The notes: generated from the letters alone by a model not told the origin. A DNA stretch of 64,000 nt from Pedobacter lusitanus (GCF_040026395.1 NZ_CP157278.1:496001-560000); one strand, 5' to 3'. Counted from the first letter of the stretch, positions 17,049 through 28,270 are shown. Translations and numbers: made by a program.

Positions 17049-17987
17049 TTATTTCTTTAATGAAATATAAAACACACTTCCTTCGCCCTTTTTACTACTT
17101 ACCCAGATTTTTATTCCCATCATCAATGACATCTCATATGATATACTCAGTGCCAGACCAGCTCCTCTGTTTTTTGTGTTTTCCAGGTCTCCGGAATCAA
17201 CCTTAAACAGCCGGTCAACTTTCTCCTGACTCATACCTGGCCCCTGATCTTTAATTACAATCACTATTTCCTGAGCTGTCAGATAAGAGGAAATATGAAT
17301 CACCCCATGCTGTGGAGAAAATTTAGTTGCATTGTTCAGAATATTACGGATAATAAAAAGCAGCATCTGTTTATGTGCAAATACTTTTGTCCGGGCAGGT
17401 ATATCAAATATAATCGAGATACTCTTTTTTGCCTGTGCTATTTTAAAGAAAGAATTCGCTTCAAAAATCAGATCCTGAAGGACCAGGTCTGACCCTTTGT
17501 ATTGAAACTCACTATTCTGAGATTTAATCCACTCCAGTAATCCATCCATAAAAGACAGACTATTTTGAGAAGTCTCATTCAGCTCACTCATTACATCAAA
17601 TTTCTCCTGCTCAGTTAACAGGTCAACATCAGTATTAAAAACACTGGAAAGCATAACAATGTTACTGAAAGGTTGTCTGATATCATGGGCAATTACAGAA
17701 ATCAGCATCAGATTGAAATGATTGGTTTGCTGTAATTCTGCATTTTGCTTTAGTGCGTTTTCATGAAGTTTATATTGTACCTCCCCATACTTTTTTTTTA
17801 TTCTCAGTGAACGATAAATAAAGAATAAAAGAGCTATGGTTAGAACGAACAATATATAAATAGTATGATCTTTAATTGAACGAAGACCGGCTTCAAGCGG
17901 ATGAATCTGGCTGGTCATGGAAAAACAGCTGCTGCTGGCAAACAGTAAAATAGCGGCTAAACAGGAACGGATAAGGTATTTATTCAT
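17049..17987 (-). CDS. Sensor histidine kinase, short form without TPR sensor
   Basis: The protein has a signal peptide-like N-terminus, one membrane segment (YILFVLTIALLFFIYRSL), a short coiled coil, the HisKA box with His101 in ISVIAHDIRQPF, and the HATPase domain with N-box NILNNATKFSP, G1 DQGPGMS and G2 GAGLALS. It autophosphorylates and would pass phosphate to an unlinked response regulator. Compared with the next kinase (18094-19971) it matches closely at both ends but lacks about 320 residues of TPR between LEAGLRSIKD and the membrane segment. No receiver or DNA-binding gene is next to it. Confidence 0.88.
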   Translation of the reverse strand: MNKYLIRSCLAAILLFASSSCFSMTSQIHPLEAGLRSIKDHTIYILFVLTIALLFFIYRSLRIKKKYGEVQYKLHENALKQNAELQQTNHFNLMLISVIAHDIRQPFSNIVMLSSVFNTDVDLLTEQEKFDVMSELNETSQNSLSFMDGLLEWIKSQNSEFQYKGSDLVLQDLIFEANSFFKIAQAKKSISIIFDIPARTKVFAHKQMLLFIIRNILNNATKFSPQHGVIHISSYLTAQEIVIVIKDQGPGMSQEKVDRLFKVDSGDLENTKNRGAGLALSISYEMSLMMGIKIWVSSKKGEGSVFYISLKK

Positions 17988-18093
17988 AAAACAAAAAATG
18001 GATACACGATTTAAAATAGGTTAGGTTAAGCTAACAATATTTCAACAAACACGCGCTACATAAATGTTCTAAAAACTCAACGTCACCAAGATA

Positions 18094-19971
18094 TTATAAA
18101 TCCTGTGTAATTCTTGAAAGATAGAATGTAGTTCCTTCGCCGATGGTGCTTGTTGCCCAGATTTTCACGCCCATCATTAATGCCATTTCATAAGATATAT
18201 TCAATGCCAGACCAGCTCCCTTATCTTTCGTATTTTCCCAGTCAGTAGAATTTGCCTTAAACAATTTATCCAGTTTCTCCTGGCTCATACCAGGTCCCTG
18301 ATCTTTAATCGCAATCACAGTTTTCTGATCTTCTAAATGTGTAGAAATCGTTATCACGCCATTTACAGGGGAATATTTGGTTGCATTGTTCAGAATATTT
18401 CTAATAATGAAGAGCAACATTTGCCGGTGAACCAATATTTCGGTTTGTTCTGGTATAGCCAAGACCATTTTTAAACCTTTTTTTGCCTGGGCTATTTTAA
18501 AGAAAGCATTGGCTTCCGGAATCAGATCATTCAGGATTATTTTTGAAGGCTGATATTTGAATCCATTTTTCTGAGACTTAATCCACTCCAGCAAACCATC
18601 CATAAATGAAAGACTTTTTTGAGATGTTTCACTGAGTTCTGCCATCACATCCATTTTTTCATGTTCGGTCAGCAAATCAATATCTGTATTGAAAATGCTG
18701 GAAAGCATAACTATATTATTGAATGGTTGTCTGATATCATGGGCAATTACAGAAATCAGCATGGTATTAAAATGATTGGTTTGCTGTAACTCAGTATTTT
18801 GCTTTAAAGCAGTTTCGTGCAGTTCACGCTGCACTTCTCCATATAGCTTTTTAACCTTTAATGAGCGATAAAATAAAAACAAGAGCGCAATACTCAGTGC
18901 AAACAGACAACCTAATAAGGAAATTAATTTAAGATTTGAGTTCTCCTTAATTTTAAGCTCTTCGTTTTCATTTTCATTCAACGCGAAGTTCATATAATTA
19001 TATCCCGATTTATTGGTCGCTTTACTGATCATATCCCGCTTAGCTAATAAAAGCCCCATATAATAATAGGCTTTATCCATCTGGTTCTGCGTTTTGTAAT
19101 AATCATATAACCTTTCTGCAAACTGGATATAAAGATCCGGATAACTATATTTTCTTGAGCTTTCCAGTCCTTTTTTATAAAAGTCAATGCCTCTTTCCGG
19201 GTTTTCTAAATCCAGAAAAGTATCTCCCAGCCCCATATAAAACAAAACCTTTGTATTTTGAAGTCCTAAACTATCTGCTTTAGCCAGGCCTCTCACTTGT
19301 ATCGCTATTCCACGTTGTTTTTCTCCGGAATTATAAAGCTTTATGCCACTCAACTGTTCATAAGATAAAAGGACTCTTTGATCGTGGTATTTTTCTGCAA
19401 TTGCTTTTCCTTCTTTAAATAACTGCTCACGTCTGGACTCACTAAGATGCTGATCTATGTACATCAGATTGGTAATCAGTAATGAACGAATAGAATCGTG
19501 TTCCAGCGTCTTACTTTTTTCATAAGCCAGGTAAATATATTTAATGGCTTCTTTCTCCTCCTTATCCACATTCATCATCAAACCGATATTCATCAGCACC
19601 TGGCAGACATTTTCCTGATCATTGATTGATCTGTATAGGCGTAATGCATCATTAAAGTACTTTGCAGAAAGATAATTATTAACAGCAACATTATAAATCC
19701 CTTCACAGTTTGAAGCGTCTGCTATGCCTTTACTATAATCATGTCTGATAGCTATTGCTTTGGCTTTAGCAGCATAATACTGGCAGGAATCCCGGTAATT
19801 CATATGTGATAGCATGGCTATCCGGTTCAGCACATCTACATATTTAATACTATCTTTAATGGAGCCCAGACTTGATTCTAGTTGGTTAATTTCACTTGTC
19901 TGGGAAAAAAGATGGTTGGAATTCAGTAATAAAACGGTAAGAAAACAAATAGAAACGAAACATTTAGACAT
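18094..19971 (-). CDS. TPR-domain sensor histidine kinase
   Basis: The start is placed at ATG 19971 (MSKCFVSICFLTVLLLNSNHLFSQ), which gives a clean signal peptide; an earlier ATG at 20037 adds 22 residues that do not fit. The periplasmic part (about 25-340) is a TPR array (SKGIADASNCEGIYNVA, LRLYRSINDQENVCQVLMNIG, NPERGIDFYKKGLESSRKY). A membrane segment, coiled coil, HisKA box (ISVIAHDIRQPFNNI) and HATPase domain (NILNNATKYSP, DQGPGMS, GAGLALN) follow. The catalytic half is nearly the same as that of the 17049-17987 kinase, so the two arose by tandem duplication. The ligand is unknown. Confidence 0.9.
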   Translation of the reverse strand: MSKCFVSICFLTVLLLNSNHLFSQTSEINQLESSLGSIKDSIKYVDVLNRIAMLSHMNYRDSCQYYAAKAKAIAIRHDYSKGIADASNCEGIYNVAVNNYLSAKYFNDALRLYRSINDQENVCQVLMNIGLMMNVDKEEKEAIKYIYLAYEKSKTLEHDSIRSLLITNLMYIDQHLSESRREQLFKEGKAIAEKYHDQRVLLSYEQLSGIKLYNSGEKQRGIAIQVRGLAKADSLGLQNTKVLFYMGLGDTFLDLENPERGIDFYKKGLESSRKYSYPDLYIQFAERLYDYYKTQNQMDKAYYYMGLLLAKRDMISKATNKSGYNYMNFALNENENEELKIKENSNLKLISLLGCLFALSIALLFLFYRSLKVKKLYGEVQRELHETALKQNTELQQTNHFNTMLISVIAHDIRQPFNNIVMLSSIFNTDIDLLTEHEKMDVMAELSETSQKSLSFMDGLLEWIKSQKNGFKYQPSKIILNDLIPEANAFFKIAQAKKGLKMVLAIPEQTEILVHRQMLLFIIRNILNNATKYSPVNGVITISTHLEDQKTVIAIKDQGPGMSQEKLDKLFKANSTDWENTKDKGAGLALNISYEMALMMGVKIWATSTIGEGTTFYLSRITQDL

Positions 19972-20372
19972 AAGATATACAGCGGATTGCTCAATTAAAA
20001 ACCCATTGTTCAACGGGATTAACAAATATCCGGCCATGTTTAAATTTAACGTTTTGGTATCGTGATATTAATGATTTGCTTTAATGTTTTTATTGGACAG
20101 TTCAAACGTTTGCATAATTCTTTTATCGCTTGTTTCAGCTTTTTAATCTTGTGTATTGACTCCAATATAATTATGAATGGAAGTTTTTAAATGCAGTCTA
20201 GTGCTGATCAAACAGTTTTTGCAAAATCTGGTGGTATGACCTCATTTTGTGTATCTGCCGACCCTACCCGGGTACCGGTCTTTTTAGTCAGTACAATAAA
20301 TGCCATACCCATTTCAGTCATTAATCCGTTTTGCATGAGTAGAGCTGCACTATGTCAGCAGGGAAAATGAAA
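19972..20372. other. Intergenic region upstream of TPR kinase
   Basis: The right-hand part contains only a possible 42-codon minus-strand frame (20208-20336, listed separately). The left part, next to the kinase start, is AT-rich and presumably holds its promoter. I see no strong hairpin, repeat or RNA gene. Confidence 0.4.
20208..20336 (-). CDS. Possible small protein, 42 residues
   Basis: ATG at 20336 opens a frame MQNGLMTEMGMAFIVLTKKT... that ends with TGA at 20208-20210. It is 36 bases downstream of the membrane-protein gene at 20373-20885 and could be co-transcribed, or be the remnant of a longer gene. No domain is recognised. A chance frame is quite possible. Confidence 0.2.
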   Translation of the reverse strand: MQNGLMTEMGMAFIVLTKKTGTRVGSADTQNEVIPPDFAKTV

Positions 20373-20885
20373 TTACAGTACCACTCCTTCCTGTATTGGG
20401 ATTTTATTCCGCTGGATAAAAGCATGAAAAACAGGATTAAAATCAATCAGCTGATGCTGACAATCTTTATCGACAGACATGTTAATGCTGTTTAAGCGAT
20501 TATTTTCCTGAAAAGTGAACCGGAATGATGGTTGCTGTATTTTCACAAAAACAATGGCACTGGCGGGATAATTACGGATCATTTTTTTGCTTTCTATACT
20601 GGTTATGGTTAAGCGGTCTGTAAACAAACTTAAAATACCGTAATGCGCAAATTTCCTGATAAATACCCAGGCCATGATAATCCAGGGAATGGCCAGTACA
20701 ATCATCAGGGGAATCATAGAAATCTGTGTGAGTCTGATTCCTAAGAAAGCTTCCAGCTGTGCCTGATATTCAAAACAAACTATCAGGCAGGCAACAAAGC
20801 CAATAAATAATAATACTCCGGCAAATAATGCTTTTCCCATTGGCATAGGCAATCTCATTCTTATCGTTGCATCTGGTTTTTCCAT
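20373..20885 (-). CDS. Small two-helix membrane protein, unknown function
   Basis: The 170-residue protein has two strong membrane segments in its first half (ALFAGVLLFIGFVACLIVCF and ISMIPLMIVLAIPWIIMAWV) and a soluble C-terminal half with a short beta pattern (LSLFTDRLTITSIESKKMIRNYPASAIVFVKI). That arrangement recalls bacterial PH-like membrane proteins, but I do not claim the family. Its start overlaps the last 25 bases of the UvrA-like gene, so the two are translationally close. Confidence 0.65.
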   Translation of the reverse strand: MEKPDATIRMRLPMPMGKALFAGVLLFIGFVACLIVCFEYQAQLEAFLGIRLTQISMIPLMIVLAIPWIIMAWVFIRKFAHYGILSLFTDRLTITSIESKKMIRNYPASAIVFVKIQQPSFRFTFQENNRLNSINMSVDKDCQHQLIDFNPVFHAFIQRNKIPIQEGVVL

Positions 20886-23422
20886 GAGGATTCTGGATTG
20901 AAGAAATTATATAAATATGGAGCTGTACGGCTGTTTTTTACCTGAGCAATCTTTAATGGCGGCCCTGACGCGACTACTGCTCCTCCATTTTCGCCAGCTC
21001 CGGGACCAATATCTATTACCCAGTCACTTTTGGCTATTACATGCATATCATGCTCTACAACAATGACTGTATTACCCTGGTCAACCAATTTATCGAGCTG
21101 GATCATTAACTTTTCGACATCTGAAGGGTGCAGCCCGGTAGTTGGCTCATCAAGGATGTAAAGTGTATTGCCATGTTGAACACGCTGAAGTTCTGTCGCC
21201 AGTTTAATTCTTTGGGCTTCACCACCCGAAAGCTCCGTGGCCGGTTGTCCCAGCCTCAAATATCCCAGACCAACCTGACGGACTACATCCAGCGCCCTGA
21301 ATACCTGGGGTTCAGCAGCAAAAAACTCACTGGCTGCATCCACAGTCATCGCTAATACTTCGGCAATGTTTTTGTCTTTGTATTTTATTTCCAATGTTTT
21401 ACTATTATATCTTGTCCCGTTACAGGTTGGACAGGGGCTATATACACTTGGAAGAAATAAGAGCTCTACCATGACAAACCCCTCTCCCTCACAATGCGGA
21501 CAACGACCTTTAGCTACATTAAAAGAAAAACGTCCGGAATCATAACGACGGCTTCTGGCCATCTCAGTTGCTGCGAAAAGCTTTCTTACGTGGTCAAACA
21601 GACCTGTATAAGTTGCCAGATTAGAACGTGGTGTTCTGCCTATTGGTTTCTGGTCTACCTGAACAAGTCTTTTAATGGCCTGCATCCCTTCAGTAATCCG
21701 ACCATCTTTAGTAATCACTTTTGTAGTTTCAAGTGTCTCTGCTTCATCATCCGAAACCGGATCTGCTTCCTGACCCAGCTGACTGGCCACGAGCTGAACC
21801 AGCGCCTGACTAACCAGGCTGCTTTTTCCTGAACCTGAAATACCTGTTACACTGGTAAACACCCCAAGAGGAAAAGAAACGGCTAAATTACTGAGGTTAT
21901 TTCTGGTTAAATTTTCTAAACGCAGCCATCCCTGTGGTGTTCTTGTTTGGCGATGTCCGGTTTGGTGATTTCCAAAAATATAATTTTTAGTCAGTGAGTT
22001 TTCTATTTTGCGTAATCCTTCCGGTGGACCACTGTATAATACATATCCTCCTTTTTCTCCTGCAAAAGGACCTACATCTACAATCCAGTCTGCGTGGCGG
22101 ATGACATCAACTTCATGTTCAACAACAAAGAGTGAATTCCCTGAAGCTTTTAATTTGTCAAGCGCTCTGAGTAAAGCTTCTGTATCAGCCGGATGTAGTC
22201 CTGCAGAAGGTTCATCCAATACATAAACCACACCAAAAAGATTAGAACGAACCTGTGTGGCCAGCCGCAATCGCTGAAGTTCCCCTGGTGAAAGTGTTGG
22301 TGTACTTCTTTCTAAATTGAGATAACCCAGTCCAAGATCAAGCATTACTTCAATACGGGCCAGCAGATCCTGCGCAATCCGCCGGGTAACGATCACTTTT
22401 TCCGGATGTTCCTTCTCTGATCTGGTTAGGTGTATTTGTGTTTCATCTGCATAAATACTGAAAATTTCACTCAGTTTTGACAGTGTAACTCTTGATAAAT
22501 CAGCGATATCCAAACCGGCAAATGTGACTGCAAGTGATTCTTTGCGTAATCGTTTGCCATGACACACCGGACACTCACCACTAAGCATATATTTGGACAC
22601 CCTCTTTTTCATGAGCTGGCTCTGGGTATTGGCAAAAGTATGGAGCACGTATTTCCTGGCACCTGTAAAAGTTCCCATATAGCTGGGTTCTGTTTTATTT
22701 TTCAGTGCTTCTTTAACCTGCTGCGGACTAAAACCCGCATAGACAGGCGCCACTGGTTTTTCTTCTGTAAAAAGTATCCAGTCCCGGTCTTTTTGCGGAA
22801 TATCCCGCCACGGAATATCAACATCGTACCCCAATGTAGTTAGTATATCCCTGAAATTCTGACCCAGCCAGGCTGTAGGCCAGGCAGCAATAGCACGCTC
22901 TCTGATAGTCAGCGAGTCATCAGGAACCATTGATTTTTCCGTTACCTCGTATACTCTGCCCAAGCCATGACATTCAGGACAGGCACCTTCAGGTGTATTG
23001 GGAGAAAAAGCTTCTGCATAAATTATTGGCTGACCATCCGGATAATCACCTGCTCTGGAATACAGCATTCTGATTAAATTAGATAAAGTAGTCACACTGC
23101 CAACGGATGATCTGGTTGTACCTGATCCGCGTTGCTGCTGTAAGGCAATAGCCGGCGGTAAACCTTCTATTTCATCTACTTCGGGAATTGCCATCTGATT
23201 AAATAGTCTTCTGGCATATGGAGAAACAGATTCGAGATATCTGCGCTGTGCCTCGGCGTAAAGCGTACCAAAAGCCAGTGAAGATTTACCTGAACCGGAA
23301 ACACCTGTGAATACAACCATTGCATCACGGGGTATTTCCAGATCTATGTTTTTAAGATTATGTTCACGGGCTCCATGAACTTTAACGAAGCCCGTAAATT
23401 TCTGTCCTTCTTGATTTATCAT
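20861..23422 (-). CDS. UvrA paralogue (UvrA2-type ABC ATPase)
   Basis: UvrA-type tandem ABC ATPases recognise damaged DNA or, in UvrA2 relatives, protect against DNA-binding compounds. Walker A motifs are [10 protein letters not shown] in the first and [10 protein letters not shown] in the second half; signature motifs are [12 protein letters not shown] and [12 protein letters not shown]; zinc-module cysteines occur in [19 protein letters not shown] and [18 protein letters not shown]. At 853 residues it is shorter than housekeeping UvrA (about 940). After [15 protein letters not shown] it jumps directly to [13 protein letters not shown], so the UvrB-binding domain is missing. That is the UvrA2 layout and argues against a role in canonical UvrABC repair. 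Confidence 0.9.
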   Translation of the reverse strand: MINQEGQKFTGFVKVHGAREHNLKNIDLEIPRDAMVVFTGVSGSGKSSLAFGTLYAEAQRRYLESVSPYARRLFNQMAIPEVDEIEGLPPAIALQQQRGSGTTRSSVGSVTTLSNLIRMLYSRAGDYPDGQPIIYAEAFSPNTPEGACPECHGLGRVYEVTEKSMVPDDSLTIRERAIAAWPTAWLGQNFRDILTTLGYDVDIPWRDIPQKDRDWILFTEEKPVAPVYAGFSPQQVKEALKNKTEPSYMGTFTGARKYVLHTFANTQSQLMKKRVSKYMLSGECPVCHGKRLRKESLAVTFAGLDIADLSRVTLSKLSEIFSIYADETQIHLTRSEKEHPEKVIVTRRIAQDLLARIEVMLDLGLGYLNLERSTPTLSPGELQRLRLATQVRSNLFGVVYVLDEPSAGLHPADTEALLRALDKLKASGNSLFVVEHEVDVIRHADWIVDVGPFAGEKGGYVLYSGPPEGLRKIENSLTKNYIFGNHQTGHRQTRTPQGWLRLENLTRNNLSNLAVSFPLGVFTSVTGISGSGKSSLVSQALVQLVASQLGQEADPVSDDEAETLETTKVITKDGRITEGMQAIKRLVQVDQKPIGRTPRSNLATYTGLFDHVRKLFAATEMARSRRYDSGRFSFNVAKGRCPHCEGEGFVMVELLFLPSVYSPCPTCNGTRYNSKTLEIKYKDKNIAEVLAMTVDAASEFFAAEPQVFRALDVVRQVGLGYLRLGQPATELSGGEAQRIKLATELQRVQHGNTLYILDEPTTGLHPSDVEKLMIQLDKLVDQGNTVIVVEHDMHVIAKSDWVIDIGPGAGENGGAVVASGPPLKIAQVKNSRTAPYLYNFFNPESSWKNQMQR

Positions 23423-23530
23423 TCTATAATTTAATACAAACGCAAAGATTGCATTTTCATCACCATAAATTTGTTTTTAATGATGATGATAGTTTCATAG
23501 AATAACAGTTAAACAAATGAATTGATTTAA

Positions 23531-25969
23531 TTAACTACCCGATGTACTGCTTTTTTTAACATCACTATTATCAATACCACGCTGATTCTTTTTAATAGCG
23601 TCCTTTAATTTTCCAAAACGCCAGTTCAGACTTACGTTAAAGGCACGGTTATAATTCTGTGAACGGTAATTCTGTGTGAAATTGGCCCCCTGTGTAGAGT
23701 TGGTGTAGTATCTGAATTTTGAAAACACATTGTTTATACCTGCAGAGAAGGTTAATTTATCTTTGATGATTTCTTTACTGCCGCTAAATGATGAAAAGAA
23801 ATAAGAACTGGTTTTACCCTGTAACTGAACTTCAGCTGCATTGTAAGTAAAACTTGCATTGGCTTTCCATCCATGTTCAAATTTATATCCGGTATTCACA
23901 TATACATAACCACTAAGTCCATCATTTTTAGCCATATGACCATCTATAGCTCCCTGAATCCATAAATAGCCTACATTACCACTTAATGAAACATTCCATT
24001 CCGGAGTTAAGGGATAATTGATGTTCAGATTGGTAGTCAGAGCTCTATCTTTACCTATATTATAGAAGGTAGAACGTGTAATCTGATCTGTTTCATTATA
24101 AACAGAGACATTCTGAATGGTATTATTAGCAAACCTGTAACTCAAACCGACATTGACCGATCCTTTTTTAAATTTGCTGTAACTCAGTTCGAAATTATTA
24201 CTCAGGACAGCTTTTAGATCAGGATTACCTGTCGTTTCAAAACCAGGGTTAGAACGATCTACAAAAGGATTCAGATTATCAATCCCGGGTCTTTCGATCC
24301 TTTGGGTATAACCAAAATTCAGACTGCTCATATCCTTGAATTTACGGTTAACAGATACTGTAGGTATCAGATTAAAATAATTTGTATTCACATTTGAACC
24401 TGTACTGATAAAATCTGCCTTTACAAAGGTCGCTTCAGCACGGATACCAGCTTTAAAGCCCCAGCTTTTCAGGTTATAGGCATAGGAGTTATAAGCTCCA
24501 ATCACGTCCTGATTGTTATTGAATTTATTGGTACGCGCAGGGTCTGTCTGGAATTCTCCGGTTATATCGTTAAAGCTCTCATATTCAAAATTACTTTTGT
24601 TAGTTCTTAATATTCCCTTTACCCCACCCTCAATAGTAATTTTCGCTAAAGGATGAACATAATCCAACTGTAAAGTTTGTTCTTTGGTCCGACTGTCATT
24701 TTTTTGATTATAATCGGGGTCAGTAAAATTTAATCTGTCAATAAAACTCAGGTGATTCTCCATAGGATTGCCTGAGTTCCCGTTTTTATAAGAGAAAGTC
24801 AGTAAACGATCCTTATGACCTTTAAAACCCAGCTGATAATTTAAAGTAGCATCAAAACCATTCCATCCGAAGCGATTTCTTGCCAGCTGATTGTAGCCAA
24901 TCTCTTTGGTCCCGTCAAACTGACTGGTCAGCTGTCTTGTATAGGACTTATTATATCCTCCGTAGGGATTTAATTCAACTGTCAATAAATTCAGGGTATC
25001 AATTTCATAGCTTAGCTCTACACCACCATAGCGGTAATTATTATCAAATTTGCGGAACCCAGTTCTTAACAAGCTGGTCGGCAGGTCTCCGCTGGTAGTC
25101 CTGGAAGTTGTAGATTCCGTTTCCGGTGAGCTGTAAAAACCAGTTCCTCCGTAGCCTGTTATACCCAGTTTGCCTTGTTTTACAGTGACATGCCCTCCTA
25201 TCCCAGGTCCACCCACCGGTCCCTGATAACGCAGATTTATACCTCCATTGTAACCATTGTCTATTTTTTTAGAAGTGATAATATTGATTATACCAGATAA
25301 ACCCTCACTATCATATTTTGCAGGTGGAGTCGTAATTACTTCTATTTTCAATATAGAAGAAGCCGGCATACTGCGTAAAACATCTTTAGGGCTTCTGGCT
25401 ACCATGGTTGAAGGTTTGCCATTAATCAATATTTTATAGTTACCGCTTCCTTTTAGTTTGATATTATCATCAGCATCCAGTGATAATAAGGGTACTTTAC
25501 GCATCATATCCAGAACTGTCAGACCTTTGCTTTCGGGATCGGCCTGTATATCATAGCTGATGCGGTCAACTTCCTGCTTAATTAAAGGGCGATCTGCTGT
25601 GACTGATACTTCCTTTAGATTATTGGACTGAGAAACCATCAGAATATTACCCAGATCGGCAGGCCCGTTTGCAGGGTTAAGTATGACTGGGATATTTTTA
25701 GCATTATATCCGATTGCTATTGCAGTTACAGTATATCTGCCAGGAGCAATTTTGTCAAAAATGAAACTGCCTGTGCTGTTTACTACAACCGTTTTAATTA
25801 CAGTGTTTTCCCTTTTGAGGGCTATAGTCATAAAATCTATTGGCTTGCTGGTAGCAGAATCTATTACCGACCCTTTAATGGTACCTGTTGCTGACTGTGC
25901 AACGGCAGATAAATTAAAAAAAACGGAGAGGCAGAATAAATAAATCGTTGTGATATAGTTCTTGGTCAT
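23531..25969 (-). CDS. Outer membrane beta-barrel protein with TonB-receptor plug
   Basis: The N-terminal signal peptide (IYLFCLSVFFNLSAVAQ) is followed by a carboxypeptidase-regulatory-like domain (GTIKGSVIDSATSKPIDFMTIAL, residues about 28-110), a plug domain (VLDMMRKVPLLSLDADDNIKLKGSG, ILINGKPSTM, residues about 120-230) and a long barrel of alternating strands ending NVSLNWRFGKLKD. At 812 residues it fits the Bacteroidota outer-membrane receptor family (TonB-dependent-like). It has no SusD partner. The charged C-terminal tail after the final strand is a small oddity. It is divergent from the GH30 gene. The ligand is unknown. Confidence 0.85.
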   Translation of the reverse strand: MTKNYITTIYLFCLSVFFNLSAVAQSATGTIKGSVIDSATSKPIDFMTIALKRENTVIKTVVVNSTGSFIFDKIAPGRYTVTAIAIGYNAKNIPVILNPANGPADLGNILMVSQSNNLKEVSVTADRPLIKQEVDRISYDIQADPESKGLTVLDMMRKVPLLSLDADDNIKLKGSGNYKILINGKPSTMVARSPKDVLRSMPASSILKIEVITTPPAKYDSEGLSGIINIITSKKIDNGYNGGINLRYQGPVGGPGIGGHVTVKQGKLGITGYGGTGFYSSPETESTTSRTTSGDLPTSLLRTGFRKFDNNYRYGGVELSYEIDTLNLLTVELNPYGGYNKSYTRQLTSQFDGTKEIGYNQLARNRFGWNGFDATLNYQLGFKGHKDRLLTFSYKNGNSGNPMENHLSFIDRLNFTDPDYNQKNDSRTKEQTLQLDYVHPLAKITIEGGVKGILRTNKSNFEYESFNDITGEFQTDPARTNKFNNNQDVIGAYNSYAYNLKSWGFKAGIRAEATFVKADFISTGSNVNTNYFNLIPTVSVNRKFKDMSSLNFGYTQRIERPGIDNLNPFVDRSNPGFETTGNPDLKAVLSNNFELSYSKFKKGSVNVGLSYRFANNTIQNVSVYNETDQITRSTFYNIGKDRALTTNLNINYPLTPEWNVSLSGNVGYLWIQGAIDGHMAKNDGLSGYVYVNTGYKFEHGWKANASFTYNAAEVQLQGKTSSYFFSSFSGSKEIIKDKLTFSAGINNVFSKFRYYTNSTQGANFTQNYRSQNYNRAFNVSLNWRFGKLKDAIKKNQRGIDNSDVKKSSTSGS

Positions 25970-26422
25970 TTGGTTTACGGGTTGGTCATTTTGTTGATAA
26001 GACGTATGAGTATTTTAAATGTTGCAGCAGTTTTGTAATAAACTTGTTTCCTGATAAAATTTATCCATATATGGAATCATGTATTGCATGATAAAATAAA
26101 AAGAGTCCTTAATGGTCATTAAATAATAATTTAACAGATAATATATGTTTGCTAAAATGTTTAATTTATTTTCATAGTGTAAATAAAACGCAATTACTGA
26201 AGGCCATTAGAGCCGCTATTCCATAAAAAGAAAGAAATTATATTTAACAATAAATACATCAATAAATCAATTATTAATATAATATTAAATTAAATAGCAA
26301 AATATTGTAAAATAATGTATTATATTGTATCTACATTCTACCTGCTCTTATCCTTTTTTTTCTGACGAACTGATTTACGGGCCGTTTCCTTTTTTAAAAA
26401 CCAAATATTATCGACCTACCCT
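25970..26422. other. Intergenic region between barrel receptor and GH30 genes
   Basis: This 453-base AT-rich region separates two divergent genes. It contains a 6-bp inverted repeat ATCATG-N5-CATGAT at 26076-26092 and a short direct repeat ttggtcattt at its left edge. No open frame of note and no RNA gene are seen. It presumably holds both promoters. Confidence 0.4.
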
Positions 26423-28270
26423 ATGAACAAAAAAATGTCTTTTTTAGGCTGTGCGCTATGCTGTATAGTCTTGTTTTCCTGTAAAAAGGATCACAATCCT
26501 GCCGGAGCCATGGTGGAACCAACGATTGTTCGTGCCAACGAATCAGTAAGTGTCTGGGTAACTACTTCTGATAAGAGTAAGTTATTGCAGTCACAGTCAA
26601 ATGTTACTTTCGCACCAGATGCCGGAACTAATGCAACAACAATAAATATCGACGAGAGTACTGCCTACCAGGGAATTGATGGTTTTGGATTCACGTTAAC
26701 AGGTGCAAGTGCATCCCTGATTAACAGTCTGGGTGCCGGACAGAAAAACACTTTACTTCAGGAGCTATTTGCTACAACCGGAACAAACATTGGTATCAGT
26801 TATTTAAGAATCTCAATTGGTGCATCCGATCTGAGTGCCCAGCCTTTTACTTATAATGAGATGCCGGCTGGCCAGACCGATAATAACCTGAATAATTTTA
26901 GTATCAGCAGGGAAATGACTGATCTTGTTCCTGTATTAAAAAGTATTCTTGCAATTAATCCAAACATTAAAATCCTGGGTTCTCCCTGGACTGCACCTTT
27001 ATGGATGAAATCAAACGGAGCTTATGTTGGGGGTAGTCTGAAAACCGATTACTATGATGCTTATGCAAGATATTTAGTGAAATATATCCAGGCTATGCGC
27101 GATCAGGGAATTACTATTGACGCCATCACCCCACAAAATGAACCTTTAAATCCATACAATAACCCAAGTATGGTTATGCAGGCATCAGAACAGGCAAATT
27201 TCATTAAGAATAATCTGGGCCCCCAATTCAGTGCCAATCAGATTAAGACAAAAATTATAGCCTATGATCACAATACGGATCGTACAGATTTTCCGCTTGC
27301 AGTGTTGAGCGATGCTGGTGCAAGGGCTTATGTAGATGGTTCAGCTTTTCATTTATACAGTGGAAATATTAGTGCACTGAGTGATGTTCGTAATGCTTAC
27401 CCTGACAAGAATATCTATTTCACTGAACAATGGGTTGGCGGCCCGAGTAATTTTGGTGGTGATTTGCAATGGCATGTCAATACCCTGATTATAGGCGCTA
27501 CAAGAAACTGGAGCCGCAATGTACTGGAATGGAATCTTGCTGCAGATCAGAATTATGGTCCGCACACTCAGGGAGGATGCAGTACCTGTGAAGGAGCATT
27601 AACAGTCAACGGAAGTAATGTTTCCAGAAATGTTTCTTATTACATCATTGCCCATGCTTCAAAATTTGTAAGACCTGGTGCAGTAAGGATAGCCTCAAAT
27701 ATTTCTGGCAGTATACAAAATGTAGCCTTTAAAAATGCAGATGGCACTAAAGTACTGATAGCCTCCAACAGTGGTTCCTCTGCCAGTACTTTTAAAGTTA
27801 AATGGGGAACGCAGGCTTTCACTTATAATTTACCGGCAGGTGCTGTAGCTACGTTCAAGTGGTCGGGATCTGCTACAGGGAATCCAAATACAGCCCCTAT
27901 CGGCCAGATAATAAGCTTAAAAGGCTTTAATAACCAGTATGTAAGCAGTGAGAACGGAACTAAACCTATGTGGTGTAACCGCGCAACACCTGGTGACTGG
28001 GAGAAATTTACAATTGTAGACGCAGGTGGAGGTAAAATTGCCCTAATGGCAATGAATAAATATGTATCCTCAGAAAATGGCGCTGCTGCAATTACCTGCA
28101 GCAGGACAACTATCAGTGACTGGGAGAAATTTGACTGGGTTGTAAATTCAGATGGAAAGATCTCTTTCCGGGGGAATAATGGACTATATATATCATCAGA
28201 GAATGGTGCAAATGAAATGACCTGTACCAGAACCAGTATCTCGGGATGGGAAGCCTTCAGTATAAATTAA
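26423..28270 (+). CDS. GH30 family glycoside hydrolase lipoprotein with C-terminal beta-trefoil
   Basis: The lipobox VLFSC gives Cys20, followed by KKDHN. The GH30 (glucosylceramidase-like) barrel runs from [17 protein letters not shown] to about residue 490. Acid/base Glu240 is in ITPQNEP and nucleophile Glu335 in YFTEQWVGG. Related bacterial GH30 enzymes with partner GH16 are often beta-1,6-glucanases. The last 125 residues are three repeats of Y-[VI]-S-S-E-N-G...C-x-R...W-E-x-F, a fascin-like or CBM92-like trefoil, probably sugar-binding with three equal sites. It is the first gene of a set with the GH16 gene 33 bases downstream. Exact subfamily is inferred. Confidence 0.88.
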   Translation: MNKKMSFLGCALCCIVLFSCKKDHNPAGAMVEPTIVRANESVSVWVTTSDKSKLLQSQSNVTFAPDAGTNATTINIDESTAYQGIDGFGFTLTGASASLINSLGAGQKNTLLQELFATTGTNIGISYLRISIGASDLSAQPFTYNEMPAGQTDNNLNNFSISREMTDLVPVLKSILAINPNIKILGSPWTAPLWMKSNGAYVGGSLKTDYYDAYARYLVKYIQAMRDQGITIDAITPQNEPLNPYNNPSMVMQASEQANFIKNNLGPQFSANQIKTKIIAYDHNTDRTDFPLAVLSDAGARAYVDGSAFHLYSGNISALSDVRNAYPDKNIYFTEQWVGGPSNFGGDLQWHVNTLIIGATRNWSRNVLEWNLAADQNYGPHTQGGCSTCEGALTVNGSNVSRNVSYYIIAHASKFVRPGAVRIASNISGSIQNVAFKNADGTKVLIASNSGSSASTFKVKWGTQAFTYNLPAGAVATFKWSGSATGNPNTAPIGQIISLKGFNNQYVSSENGTKPMWCNRATPGDWEKFTIVDAGGGKIALMAMNKYVSSENGAAAITCSRTTISDWEKFDWVVNSDGKISFRGNNGLYISSENGANEMTCTRTSISGWEAFSIN

